From NCBI RefSeq assembly GCF_014189535.1, contig NZ_CP050307.1, positions 1,488,001 through 1,552,000 on the forward strand: a DNA stretch of 64,000 bases. Direction: 5' to 3'. Every line of letters starts with the position of its first letter. The stretch's first letter is position 1. Position numbers and translations under genes: made by a program. Of the stretch, positions 7,833 to 16,422 are shown in pieces. Below the pieces are notes generated by a model. The model was not told where the DNA came from, made no database searches, and saw nothing but the letters and a program-made list of their open reading frames with translations. The DNA is from Rhizobium lusitanum (GTDB taxonomy: Bacteria; Pseudomonadota; Alphaproteobacteria; Rhizobiales; Rhizobiaceae).

Positions 7833-8285
7833 TCAGCCATCAGGATTGCCCGCGTGCTGTCTTATCGCACCGTTGATCCCACTCGTGATCCATTGGCCGG
7901 CACCGGAGGCGAACGCTGAAAGGAAAGTACCCCAGATAAGGTCCGCCACCGTCAGCGACGTCGACCAGTTCTTCAGCGTTGCCTGATTGGTGAGATCATA
8001 GGTGGCGTAGGCCGTGAACCCCAGCGCCGCGCCATGGAAAACTGCCGTAGCCAACGAGCTGAATGCCAGTCCTGGGCGAACGGCAAAGAACGTCAGCCCA
8101 GCGATATAGACGAGATAGAAGAGCACGGCGGGTGCCAGCCGAAAATCCGGGGCCAGCATATCGCCCATCGCCGGTCGGTAGAGGCGATCTGCCATGGTGC
8201 CGAGCCAAACGGAGTCGATCGCCACAAAGACGGCCAAAGTGACGATATAGGCGATGATGTAACTCTTGATGGAAAGCTTCGGCAT
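7833..8285 (-). CDS. DUF2177 family inner-membrane protein
   Basis: 150 residues with four hydrophobic segments (IIAYIVTLAVFVAIDSVWLG, LAPAVLFYLVYIAGLTFFAV, FHGAALGFTAYATYDLTNQA and a C-terminal segment VADLIWGTFLSAFASGAGQW). The FTAYATYDLTN and VDLxWG-like patterns are characteristic of DUF2177. Function is unproven. The family recurs next to cyclopropane-fatty-acid synthase and DUF1295 genes in proteobacteria, as here, which suggests a role in membrane lipid modification or lipid head-group handling. It follows the DUF2147 gene by 17 nt. Confidence 0.85.
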   Translation of the reverse strand: MPKLSIKSYIIAYIVTLAVFVAIDSVWLGTMADRLYRPAMGDMLAPDFRLAPAVLFYLVYIAGLTFFAVRPGLAFSSLATAVFHGAALGFTAYATYDLTNQATLKNWSTSLTVADLIWGTFLSAFASGAGQWITSGINGAIRQHAGNPDG

Positions 8286-8302
8286 GGCTGCACTCCGTTT
8301 GG

Positions 8303-8674
8303 CTAGTTGATGCGCGCCCAATTGACGTCCTTGCAGAGAAGCCCCGCCAGCACGCAGCCTCTCGTGGTCATCGTGTCGCCCTTGACGCTCACGCTTATTT
8401 TGTAGGTCATGTTGCGCTGGGGATCGAAGGCCGTGCCTGAATATTCGCCGTTCGAAACTGGTTTGATCGTCATCGTCAATATGTCGCCGGCCTTCTCGCT
8501 CGGAGTGCCGGGCTTGATCCAGGTGTTGGTGGCGCAGATGTTCGATCCGCATGGCGCGATCCTCACCTTGGCATTGCCATCACCGCGCGCCCACTGGCCG
8601 TCCATGCCGGCTGCATCGGCCATGGTCGCAAAACCAAGGCTCAACATTGCCGCCATCGTTAGAATCCGCTTCAT
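8303..8674 (-). CDS. DUF2147 family exported protein
   Basis: 123 residues. A clear signal peptide (MKRILTMAAMLSLGFATMADAAG) is followed by a small beta-barrel-like domain with GMDGQWARGDGNAKVRI, a Cys pair (APCGSNICATN) and a second pair (RGCVLAGLLCKDVNWARI) that could form disulfides. Start 8674 has GAGAAGG upstream. An in-frame ATG at 8692 overlaps the preceding stop as ATGA and would allow coupling. DUF2147 proteins are periplasmic and of unknown function, often stress-associated. The setting between lipid-methyltransferase and membrane-protein genes suggests an envelope role. Confidence 0.83.
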   Translation of the reverse strand: MKRILTMAAMLSLGFATMADAAGMDGQWARGDGNAKVRIAPCGSNICATNTWIKPGTPSEKAGDILTMTIKPVSNGEYSGTAFDPQRNMTYKISVSVKGDTMTTRGCVLAGLLCKDVNWARIN

Positions 8675-8688
8675 GTCGATGCCTTCTC

Positions 8689-9942
8689 TCATGCCGCCGC
8701 CCCTTGCGCCTCGGAATGCTCGATCGTGTAGAAACCGACGTTGATGGCTCCCTCTTCGAAGCCGGCTTCGCAGTAACAAAGGTAATAGTCCCAAAGCCGC
8801 CTGAAGCGCTCGTCGAAACCGAGAGCAGCGATAGCCGGCCAGTGCGCATGAAAACGCACCCGCCACTCGGCGAGGGTGCGAGCATAGGATTTGCCGAAAT
8901 GCTCGGTCTCGGTGAGCCTCAGGCCCGCTTTGGCGACCTCAGCCGCAAGTGCGGAATCGGACGGCAGGAAGCCGCCGGGAAAGATGTATTTCTGGATGAA
9001 ATCCGTATCCCGACGATAGGTCTCGAAACGGCTCTCCTCGATTGAGATAATTTGCAGCACCGCACGACCGCCCTGTTTCAGGCAGCGCTTCAGCGTCTGG
9101 AAATAAGTTGGCCAATAGGCCTCGCCGACCGCTTCGAACATCTCGATCGAAACGATGCGGTCAAACTGTCCGTTCGTATCGCGATAGTCCTGCAGCCGAA
9201 GATCGATCTGCTCGTCCTGGCCGGCCTTAAACACCGCATCCTTCGCCCAGGAGAGCTGCGACGGCGAGAGCGTGATGCCAGTCACTTTCGCATCCGCTTT
9301 GCAGGCAAGATGCGTGGCAAGAGCGCCCCAACCGCAGCCGATCTCAAGAATTGTCTCGCCGCCGCTCAAGGCGAGCTTTTGGCGAACCCTCTCGAGCTTG
9401 CGCTGCTGGGCGGCTTCGAGCGTCGGTGTAGCCGAATCCCAGATTGCCGATGAATAGAGCATCGAAGGATCGAGCCATTCCTTGTAGAAGTCATTCCCGA
9501 GGTCGTAATGCGCCTCGATATTCTTTCGGCTGCCGCGCTTTGTGTTGGCGTTCAGCAGATTTCCCAGCCTATAGAAGAGCCGCATCAAAGGAGTTCCATG
9601 GATCGCCGGGGCAAGCGCCTCACCGTTCCTCGCCGCAAAGCGGATGGCTGCTGTGAGGTCCGGCGTTGCCCAGTCTCCATGGATGTAGCTCTCGGCAAAT
9701 CCGATGTCGCCGCCGGTCAGAAGACGGCGCAGCATGCGCCAGCGTCTCACGACGATCGTAGCGTCCGGCCCGGGTTCCGATCCGGCTTTCTCGATCAATG
9801 CGCCTGATGGCAGCTCTATTCTCAGCCGTCCATAACGGATATTGCCAAGCAGACGCTCGAGCAACCTGCCGCCAAAACCGAGCCTGTCCGTTTCGGTGGA
9901 AGCATCGAGCGGGATACCGGGGAAATCTTCAAGCGAACTCAT
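8689..9942 (-). CDS. Cyclopropane-fatty-acyl-phospholipid synthase-like methyltransferase
   Basis: 417 residues. SAM-dependent enzyme acting on unsaturated acyl chains of membrane phospholipids. The N-terminal half carries the lipid-binding part (GDIGFAESYIHGDWATPDLT), then NIEAHYDLGNDFYKEWLDPS and the SAM-binding loop ILEIGCGWGALATHLA. Further CFA signatures are FDRIVSIEMFEAVGEAYWP and QKYIFPGGFLPS. Start 9942 overlaps the stop of the DUF1365 gene (ATGA). In Rhodobacter sphaeroides, homologues of this gene and of DUF1365 belong to the singlet-oxygen ECF regulon. Here a different anti-sigma type (RskA) is linked. It may make cyclopropane or methylated/furan-type acyl chains. Confidence 0.9.
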   Translation of the reverse strand: MSSLEDFPGIPLDASTETDRLGFGGRLLERLLGNIRYGRLRIELPSGALIEKAGSEPGPDATIVVRRWRMLRRLLTGGDIGFAESYIHGDWATPDLTAAIRFAARNGEALAPAIHGTPLMRLFYRLGNLLNANTKRGSRKNIEAHYDLGNDFYKEWLDPSMLYSSAIWDSATPTLEAAQQRKLERVRQKLALSGGETILEIGCGWGALATHLACKADAKVTGITLSPSQLSWAKDAVFKAGQDEQIDLRLQDYRDTNGQFDRIVSIEMFEAVGEAYWPTYFQTLKRCLKQGGRAVLQIISIEESRFETYRRDTDFIQKYIFPGGFLPSDSALAAEVAKAGLRLTETEHFGKSYARTLAEWRVRFHAHWPAIAALGFDERFRRLWDYYLCYCEAGFEEGAINVGFYTIEHSEAQGAAA

Positions 9943-10759
9943 AAACCTCGACCTTGCTGTGTGTGGATGCTGTGTGCGGATGGGGGACTGACAAGGGAGA
10001 CCGGCTTTTCCGGCGGGCGCGGGTGTTCGCGCAGACGAATGCCTTTCAGCCAGATCTTGAGAGCTTCCCAATGGATGCCTCCGATCACCCTGAGTGTCAG
10101 GAATGGGATGGCGATGAAGGCTTTGAGCAAGGCTCTGTCCGAGAGCTCCACGCGCCGCGCGACGTGCCGTGCTGTCAGCACCAGGCCCTTGTCGTCGAAC
10201 GTGTCGATCCGGATCGCCAGCTTGTTCGTGGGCGGAGAAACATGGAACGTGTAGCGGAGATCCATGTCCATGAACGGTGAGACATGGAATACCTTGTCGC
10301 AATGCTGGACGATCGCGCCGCCGATTTCATCCTCGACGGGGATCATGTAGCCATGGCGCTCGCCGAAGGTGTTGTCGACCTCCCACAGGATGGCCCCGAG
10401 CTGCCCGCTCCTGTCGTAACAGAAGAAGACGCTGAGCGGATTGAAAGCCCAGCCGAGAAGCCGCGGCATGGTCAGGAGCCGGATCGGACCACCGTCTGGC
10501 TCGACGCCGGCCGCTCGCATGGAGTGTTCGACCTGCGCGCGCAGGTCCGAGCCCGAGCGGTCGCCGCGATCCCTGCGGTAAAATGAAAAAGATTGAACCG
10601 GTCGACGGAGAACCAGCGCAGCCGGCGATCGAGTTCATCAAGTTCATCGAGATCGATCAGCAGTGAATAGATGCGATAGGCGAGCTTATGCACCTTCGGT
10701 GTCAGCCGCGCATGCGTCACATGGCCGGGAAACAGTGCCGATTGCAGTTTGGCCTTCAT
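9939..10759 (-). pseudogene. DUF1365 family protein, broken by a 1-nt frameshift
   Basis: The 5' part (from ATG 10759) reads MKAKLQSALFPGHVTHARL and continues to DRFNLFHF near 10585. The family sequence then continues in another frame (RDRGDRSGSDLRAQVEHS, TMPRLLGWAFNPLSVFFCYD and so on) to the stop at 9939. Restoring one T in the minus-strand T-run (plus-strand AAAA at 10580-10583) would rejoin the frames. Overlaps with both neighbours are ATGA, so the operon structure is intact. Either a recent inactivating mutation or a homopolymer sequencing error. DUF1365 proteins accompany FAD oxidoreductases and CFA synthases; biochemical role unknown. Confidence 0.82.
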
Positions 10760-12117
10760 GCCAACACCTCTTGCGTGGTGGGATCGATGACCGGCTTGCG
10801 GACGATCCGGGCGCTGTCCTGCGCCACCTGCCAGGGCCGGCGCAGGCCGCCGAGATCTTCAGCCACGGCAAGTCCTGCCTGTAGACCATCCTCGTGGAAG
10901 CCGGAACCGAAGTGCGCGCCGCAGAACCATGTGTTGCGGATGCCCTGCAGCGACCAGATTTCCTGCTGTGCCCGCTCCGTACCCATGTCGAAGACCGGAT
11001 GTTCATAGACCTCGCGGCGGATAATCGTCGCCTCGCGCGGCGCGCGGCGTGGATTGAGCGTCACGAAGACCGGCGGCGCCTGGCCGAGCGGCTGCAGCCG
11101 GTTCATCCAGTAGGTAATCGACGGCTGGGTCGGCGCCTCGCGCGTATCGGCCAGATAGTTCCAGCTCGACCACGCGGCGCGGCGCTTCGGCATGAGACCG
11201 GTATCGCCATGCAGGACCGCTTCGTTGCGAGAATAGGAGAAAGCCCCGAGGATGCGCTGCTCCTGCCGGCTTGCGTCAGTCAGCATTCGCAACGCCTGGT
11301 CCGCATGGGTGGCGATCACCACATCGTCGAAGACATTCCGCCCGCCATGGGCGTCGATGATCTCCACGCTATCGGACATCCGGCGGATCGCCCTTACCGG
11401 TGTCGAGAGCCGGATGCGGTCGGCGAACCCGCTCGTCATCCGCTTCACATATTCACGGCTGCCACCCTTGACCGTGCGCCAGATCGGGCGGTTCCAGAGT
11501 TCAAGCAGACCGTGATTGCGGCAGAATCTCACGAAGTGCGCCGCCGGATACCGGCCGACCTCCATGGCCGGTGTCGACCAGATGGCCGCCGCCATCGGAT
11601 AAAGGTGGTCATCGCGGAAAGCGCGGCCATAGCCGTTGCGCAGCAGATAATCGGCCAGCGAGATGCCGCCCATCGTTGGCAGATCGCGCGGCGCATTGCG
11701 ATAGAACCGCACGAGATCGCGCATCATCGACCAGAAGCGCGGGTTGATGACATTTGATTTTTGCGCGAACAGCCCGAACCCGGTACCGCCGGAATATTCA
11801 TAGGCGCCGTCGTTGAGCGATACCGCAAACGACATGCTGGAAGCCACCGTCGGGACATCCAGCGTGCGAAACAGTGCGGTAAGATTGGGATAGGTGACCT
11901 CGTTGTAAACGATGAAGCCAGTATCGACCGAAATGCTGCCGGCTGTACTGTCGAAATCCACCGTATTGCTATGGCCACCGACACGATCGGCCGCTTCAAA
12001 GACGGTGACGTCATGGCGCTGCGACAGCAGCCACGCCGCCGAGAGACCTGAAATGCCGGTCCCCACGATTGCGATATTCAGACGTCTGCCGCCTGTGTTC
12101 CGGTCGTGATAACCCAT
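10756..12117 (-). CDS. FAD-dependent amine oxidase-type oxidoreductase of the CFA cluster
   Basis: 453 residues. It begins with an ADP-binding beta-alpha-beta motif, IAIVGTGISGLSAAWLL, then FEAADRVGGHSNTV. The C-terminal FAD-contact region is RNTWFCGAHFGSGFHEDGLQ. It belongs to the flavoprotein group found beside DUF1365 and cyclopropane synthase genes, which in some alphaproteobacteria acts as a desaturase or dehydrogenase on membrane acyl chains; that role is inferred here. First gene of the leftward operon, with GAGAGGA ribosome site. The GAAAC-N17-CGTA promoter lies about 60 bp upstream. Stop overlaps the DUF1365 start (ATGA). Confidence 0.88.
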   Translation of the reverse strand: MGYHDRNTGGRRLNIAIVGTGISGLSAAWLLSQRHDVTVFEAADRVGGHSNTVDFDSTAGSISVDTGFIVYNEVTYPNLTALFRTLDVPTVASSMSFAVSLNDGAYEYSGGTGFGLFAQKSNVINPRFWSMMRDLVRFYRNAPRDLPTMGGISLADYLLRNGYGRAFRDDHLYPMAAAIWSTPAMEVGRYPAAHFVRFCRNHGLLELWNRPIWRTVKGGSREYVKRMTSGFADRIRLSTPVRAIRRMSDSVEIIDAHGGRNVFDDVVIATHADQALRMLTDASRQEQRILGAFSYSRNEAVLHGDTGLMPKRRAAWSSWNYLADTREAPTQPSITYWMNRLQPLGQAPPVFVTLNPRRAPREATIIRREVYEHPVFDMGTERAQQEIWSLQGIRNTWFCGAHFGSGFHEDGLQAGLAVAEDLGGLRRPWQVAQDSARIVRKPVIDPTTQEVLA

Positions 12118-12174
12118 GAAATCCTCTCTTCCGCGCGATGATCCCAGCCGTGTCTTCGGCCGCTTCGAAACAGT

Positions 12175-12200
12175 TACGAGAGGTTTCCGCGGCGAGTTTC
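12175..12200 (-). promoter_or_regulatory. Candidate ECF promoter of the leftward lipid operon
   Basis: Minus strand: GAAAC at 12200-12196 and CGTA at 12178-12175, spacer 17 bp. The predicted start is near 12168, about 50 bp before ATG 12117. It faces the matching rightward promoter at 12243. Confidence 0.6.
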
Positions 12201-12242
12201 ACGGAGCCGACATTTTTTCGATCGAATTTCTTGAGGCGGGAC

Positions 12243-12268
12243 GAAACTAGTTTCCCCTGCACTCCGTA
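12243..12268 (+). promoter_or_regulatory. Candidate ECF promoter of the rightward lipid operon
   Basis: Plus strand: GAAAC at 12243-12247 and CGTA at 12265-12268, spacer 17 bp. It precedes the DUF1295 gene by about 48 bp. The -35 lies in a 12-bp perfect palindrome, GAAACTAGTTTC (12243-12254), which could also bind a dimeric regulator. Confidence 0.6.
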
Positions 12269-12315
12269 GATGCGGGAACGAGCGCAATGATGCATCCCGC
12301 AACGCGAGGGGTTTG

Positions 12316-13122
12316 ATGGACTACCTTCTTCTGGCTTTCATCGCGATCTGCCTTTCCCTTGCAATGACGGGCGCCTGGACAGTGCAGCGCGAGACCGGCG
12401 CGAGCGGCTGGGTCGATACGATCTGGTCATTCGCGGTCGGGCTCGGCGGCATTGGCGCGGCGACCTTCGCCGACGGCGCGTTTGACCGGCGCGTTGCGGT
12501 CATCACCATCATCGCCGCCTGGTCGCTCAGGCTCGGCTACCATATCGGTGCGCGCACCAGAGGCGGTGGCGAAGATCCGCGCTATGCCAAACTTGTCGAA
12601 GGATGGGGCGATTCGGCGCCCTGGCGTCTTTTCGTCTTCCTACAGGTTCAGGCGCTTGCTGCCTTCATACTCGTGCTTGCCGTCTATCTCGCGGCCGCCA
12701 ACACCGCGCTCTATCCACGCGCATCCGATTTCATCGCCATCCTGGTCGCAGTCATAGCGCTCGGCGGTGAAGCAATCTCGGACGTACAGCTTGCTCGCTT
12801 CCGCAAGACGCCGGGCGCCAAGACTGCAGTCTGTGAGATCGGATTTTGGCGTTACTCCCGTCATCCCAATTACTTCTTCGAATGGCTCGGCTGGTGCGCC
12901 TGGCCGCTCTTCGCGCTCTCCGTAAGTCCCTGGAGCTGGCTTTCCCCGCTTGCGCCGGCGCTGATGTACTGGCTGCTGGTCCACGTCTCCGGCATCCCAC
13001 CGCTCGAAGAACACATGCTGAGATCGCGCGGCGAAACGTTCCGTGGACTGCAGATCCGCGTCAACGCCTTCTTCCCCGGCCCCCGCAAACCCCAATCCCG
13101 CCAACAAGGAGACTTGCAATGA
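12316..13122 (+). CDS. DUF1295 / steroid 5-alpha-reductase-like membrane protein
   Basis: 268 residues with six or seven hydrophobic segments. The C-terminal family signature GFWRYSRHPNYFFEWLGWCA and the downstream PPLEEHMLRSRGETFRG belong to the NnrU/ICMT/steroid reductase superfamily, which binds NADPH or SAM at the membrane. In bacteria DUF1295 proteins are linked to CFA-type lipid methyltransferases. It may reduce a polyunsaturated or methylated acyl intermediate. Start ATG 12316 has GAGGGG upstream; a TTG three bases earlier is unlikely. Its stop overlaps the next start as ATGA. Confidence 0.87.
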   Translation: MDYLLLAFIAICLSLAMTGAWTVQRETGASGWVDTIWSFAVGLGGIGAATFADGAFDRRVAVITIIAAWSLRLGYHIGARTRGGGEDPRYAKLVEGWGDSAPWRLFVFLQVQALAAFILVLAVYLAAANTALYPRASDFIAILVAVIALGGEAISDVQLARFRKTPGAKTAVCEIGFWRYSRHPNYFFEWLGWCAWPLFALSVSPWSWLSPLAPALMYWLLVHVSGIPPLEEHMLRSRGETFRGLQIRVNAFFPGPRKPQSRQQGDLQ

Positions 13123-14147
13123 ACATGCTGGCTTTTGCCATCAACACCGCAGAGCGGACCCCGCTCACCGACGGCATGACGCTCGCCGGCATCGATTTCC
13201 TCTGCGGCCGTACCAAGCGAAAATTGGCTGCCGCGTCCGAGGAAGCGGAACATGCTTTCCTCGAGACGATGAAGCATTTCCCGGTCGCCACCCATACCGA
13301 CGACGCGAACCGCCAACATTACGAAGTGCCGGCCGAGTTCTTCTCCCTGGTGCTCGGACCGCAACGGAAATATTCAAGCTGCTTTTATCCAAGCACCGAT
13401 ACGACGCTTGCCGAAGCGGAAACTCATGCGCTCTTGCAGACGGTCAAGCATGCCGACATTCAGGACGGCATGAGCATCCTCGAGCTTGGCTGCGGCTGGG
13501 GTTCCTTGTCGCTCTACATGGCGCGGCGTTTCCCGAATGCCCGGATCACCTCCGTCTCCAATTCGGACTCGCAACGCCAATATATCCTGCAGCAGGCGAA
13601 ACAGCGCGGTTTGGGCAATCTCTCCGTCATCACCGCTGACATGAACGATTTCTCCGCTGGTCAGACCTATGACCGCATCGTCTCGGTCGAGATGTTCGAA
13701 CACATGTCCAATTGGCGCATCCTTCTCGAACGGGTCCGTATCTGGCTGAAACCCGAAGGCAAGCTTTTCCTGCATGTCTTCGCGCACAAGGATCGCTCTT
13801 ATCGCTTCGACCATTCCGACCCCGCCGACTGGATCGCCCGCCATTTCTTCACCGGCGGCATCATGCCGGCTTTCGACCTACCTCACCGTTTCGGCGATCT
13901 CTTCAAGGTAGAGCAAGACTGGCGCTGGTCCGGCACGCATTACCGCCGCACGGCTCTCGACTGGCTCGCAAATTTCGACCGGGAGATAGACCGCATTCAG
14001 CCGATCCTCAAAAGTGTCTACGGTAGGGATGCCTCGCTGTGGCAGCGCCGCTGGCGCCTGTTCTTCCTGGCGACCGCCGGCCTGTTCGGTCATGAAAACG
14101 GCGATATCTGGGGCGTCGGCCACTACCTTATGACGCCAGTTGCCTGA
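13119..14147 (+). CDS. Second cyclopropane-fatty-acyl synthase-like SAM methyltransferase
   Basis: 342 residues. The substrate loop is HYEVPAEFFSLVLGP, the SAM loop SILELGCGWGSLSLYMA, and FDRIVSVEMFEH-like sequence (YDRIVSVEMFEHMSNWRILL) and FFTGGIMPAFDLP follow. It is shorter than the classical synthase at 8689 and lacks its N-terminal domain. It resembles the short CFA-like proteins found with DUF1295, which are proposed to methylate an acyl chain at a different position. Coupled by ATGA to DUF1295 and by TGATG to the following membrane protein. Two distinct methyltransferases on either side of one divergent ECF promoter suggest two steps on one lipid. Confidence 0.88.
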   Translation: MNMLAFAINTAERTPLTDGMTLAGIDFLCGRTKRKLAAASEEAEHAFLETMKHFPVATHTDDANRQHYEVPAEFFSLVLGPQRKYSSCFYPSTDTTLAEAETHALLQTVKHADIQDGMSILELGCGWGSLSLYMARRFPNARITSVSNSDSQRQYILQQAKQRGLGNLSVITADMNDFSAGQTYDRIVSVEMFEHMSNWRILLERVRIWLKPEGKLFLHVFAHKDRSYRFDHSDPADWIARHFFTGGIMPAFDLPHRFGDLFKVEQDWRWSGTHYRRTALDWLANFDREIDRIQPILKSVYGRDASLWQRRWRLFFLATAGLFGHENGDIWGVGHYLMTPVA

Positions 14148-14665
14148 TGTCAGGGCTTAGAACATCCCCGGATTCCCTCACCCGGGCGAGCATCACGATC
14201 GCCTGGGTGATCATAGCCAACAAGCCCTTCTACCCGCTCTATGTCTGGTGGCTCCTCGGGAATGGCATTGTGGCTTCGCTGTTCACGCTGATTGCAGCCC
14301 CCTTCTTCCTGGCTATCCCGTTTCTTGCAAGCCGATCGCCGCTTGCCGCCCGCATCGCGCTGCCTGTCATAGGCACGATCGATACGCTCTTCGAGACAAA
14401 GCTGTTCGGTGCCGGATCGGGCACTGCGCTTTTCCTGGCACCCTGCATCATGCTCGCGGCGCTGTCATTTCATGCCGAAGAGAAATGGTGGCAGCGCGGC
14501 GTGACCGCCTTCATCTTTTTGGTTTTCGTCATCTCTCGGATGTCTGTTGGTGAACCATTTCACACCTGGGCGGACGCGGACCTGTCGATCTTGCTCAACC
14601 TCAATGCCTTCGCGGTCGCGAGCCTGATGGCTTTCATCGCGCTTCGTTACGCTGGCGTCCGATAA
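14147..14665 (+). CDS. Hypothetical multi-pass membrane protein of the lipid operon
   Basis: 172 residues with about five hydrophobic helices (ITIAWVIIANKPFYPLYVWW, IVASLFTLIAAPFFLAIPFL, ALFLAPCIMLAALSF, GVTAFIFLVFVIS and AFAVASLMAFIAL). I do not recognise a family. Start ATG overlaps the upstream stop (TGATG), so it is translated with the short CFA-like enzyme. Probably an accessory membrane component; no catalytic motif seen. Confidence 0.75.
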   Translation: MSGLRTSPDSLTRASITIAWVIIANKPFYPLYVWWLLGNGIVASLFTLIAAPFFLAIPFLASRSPLAARIALPVIGTIDTLFETKLFGAGSGTALFLAPCIMLAALSFHAEEKWWQRGVTAFIFLVFVISRMSVGEPFHTWADADLSILLNLNAFAVASLMAFIALRYAGVR

Positions 14666-14682
14666 ATTTCATTTATGAGGCT

Positions 14683-14868
14683 GTGAATCGGCTCCGAACA
14701 TTCACCCCATGAGCGTCCACGACAACCATTTGGAACCGCTTAGAAAATTGAGACATTGGCTAGGGTCAACTAATTGCTGGCGCTGACCTCGCAATCCTGA
14801 AAAATTGCTATTTAAACTCAACAACTTAGATGTCGTCCGAAAGGGGTGAATGTTCGGAGCCGTTTCAC
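14683..14868. repeat. 186-bp MITE-like element with 26-bp terminal inverted repeats
   Basis: The left end, 14683-14708, starts GTGAATCGGCTCCGAACATT; the right end, 14843-14868, is its reverse complement apart from one base. The interior (about 134 bp) has no coding capacity. The size, long inverted ends and position just after a gene fit a non-autonomous transposable element or rhizobial intergenic mosaic element. I see no clear target-site duplication. Confidence 0.65.
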
Positions 14869-14938
14869 ACACAAGGTCTCAGGTCGGCGATGCGCTGAAA
14901 GCATGGGTCCAATCAGCAGACGGGCTGAGGGGGAGCGA

Positions 14939-15919
14939 TCAGGCCCGGAACCGGTCGAAGGCCGTGAGGCGTTTGATGGGTGGATCGGCGTCTGGATAGC
15001 GATAGATTTCGGCCCTGAGATAGCGAAGCTCATCATCGAGCGCTTCTTCTCCAACCTCGATCCACCAGGATTTGGGACGGCCGTCGCTTCCGTCGGACCA
15101 GCGATAGCCTCGCGCCTTCAGATGGTCCTTCATGTCGAAGGGGCTGTTCTCCGCAAAGATCCGGACACGCGACCTCTGGCTTGCTTCATAGAGCTCGGCA
15201 AAAGCGGTGGAAGCCGGTCCATCCATTTCTCGAGCCAGGACCTCCAGAAGTGCAAAGCAATCGTCGACCGCGCGATGACCTTCATGGAAATATCCCGCTT
15301 GCCCGATCAGGTATCCGAGCTTGGTACCTTCATATCCCCGCGACGACCAGTCGATCTCGGAGTTGGAGCAAGCCCAGGGCTTGCCGGAAAACAGGTGAGA
15401 AAATGCCTCGCAGAATGGCCGGTCGAAACCGGGATTGTGGGCGATCAGCAGATCAGCCGGTTCAATCAGCGCCCGCAACGCAGCCATATCGATTGACTGT
15501 CCGGCGACCATATCATCCGTGATCCCGGTGAGCCTGGTGATCTCAGTGGGAATGGAAACGCTTGGCTGTTGAAGCCCACCGTAGATGCCGGTGACGTCAC
15601 CGATGCTTCCTGTCGCATCGAAGGTGAAAGCGATCACGCCAATCTCGATGATCTCATCCTTGCGAGCATTGAGGCCCGTGGTCTCGGTGTCGAGAATGGT
15701 GCCCTTGAGGGGGTATGCTGGCCGGGCGAATGGTGCGATTGCGCGCGGCGCGAGTTTCTGCAGGATCCGATATCGACCTGTCTGCGACAGATGTCGGACC
15801 ATGTTCTCTTCACTCATGGGGATGGCATGTTTGTAGGGTTTAGCGAATTTGGGGGAGCCGCGCGTGACCGCATGGTCGCGCGGAGCCTGCTCCGAAAACA
15901 TGTCAAACTGTTCGGCCAT
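14939..15919 (-). CDS. DnaQ-like 3'-5' exonuclease (DEDDh)
   Basis: 326 residues. The exonuclease core spans about residues 70-235: Exo I TILDTETTGL, GLQQPSVSIPTEITRLTGIT, Exo II IAHNPGFDRPFCE and Exo III HRAVDDCFALLEVL (DEDDh His and Asp). An unusual 70-residue N-terminal extension precedes it. The C-terminal region carries FAENSPFDMKDHLKARGYRW and SWWIEVGEEAL, a pattern seen in a family of stand-alone rhizobial exonucleases. Probably degrades single-stranded DNA or RNA 3' ends in repair; the partner is unknown. It sits alone, right next to the MITE-like element. Confidence 0.88.
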   Translation of the reverse strand: MAEQFDMFSEQAPRDHAVTRGSPKFAKPYKHAIPMSEENMVRHLSQTGRYRILQKLAPRAIAPFARPAYPLKGTILDTETTGLNARKDEIIEIGVIAFTFDATGSIGDVTGIYGGLQQPSVSIPTEITRLTGITDDMVAGQSIDMAALRALIEPADLLIAHNPGFDRPFCEAFSHLFSGKPWACSNSEIDWSSRGYEGTKLGYLIGQAGYFHEGHRAVDDCFALLEVLAREMDGPASTAFAELYEASQRSRVRIFAENSPFDMKDHLKARGYRWSDGSDGRPKSWWIEVGEEALDDELRYLRAEIYRYPDADPPIKRLTAFDRFRA

Positions 15920-16422
15920 TCCTGTTGTCTAAGCCCCGCCGCCAATTTTCCACCTTCAAAACACGGCACGATCTGCAGATTAACCTTGTTGGTGGGGGGT
16001 GCGATTTCAGCCAACCTAGCGAGCAGGGTTTACGATCGCGCAGTTTCACGCAGTGACCGCTCTTGGGTCGCTGCGCAGAAGCGTCTGGAATAGGAAGGGC
16101 ATACCAGCTGTAGCAGGAACTGCGAAAGCCGTTCGCCTCCCACAAGACCGGTTAAAAGGGTTGCCGCAGGAGGTTTAGCATAGCGACGGCAACGCCGGAA
16201 ACCGGGACCGACACCCCCGGCGCGCGGGTCCGCTCTTAAACCAGCTACCGCCGCAGTGGCGCTTTTGAGCAGTCAGATGTGAACGCCCTGATGGGAGCCG
16301 AAACCGACGACCTGTTAAGTCGGTCTGACGGCGTAAAGACTTATGGAACCTAGACAGAAATTTTAGATCACATTCGGAGTACACGCGAAACGTCCCCGAG
16401 CCGTGAGGAAGCGCTCTTTCGA
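15920..16422. other. Intergenic region, about 500 bp, no supported gene
   Basis: No reading frame with a credible start and composition. A GC-rich stretch at about 16190-16262 contains short self-complementary runs and could fold, but no RNA family is recognisable. Confidence 0.4.
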
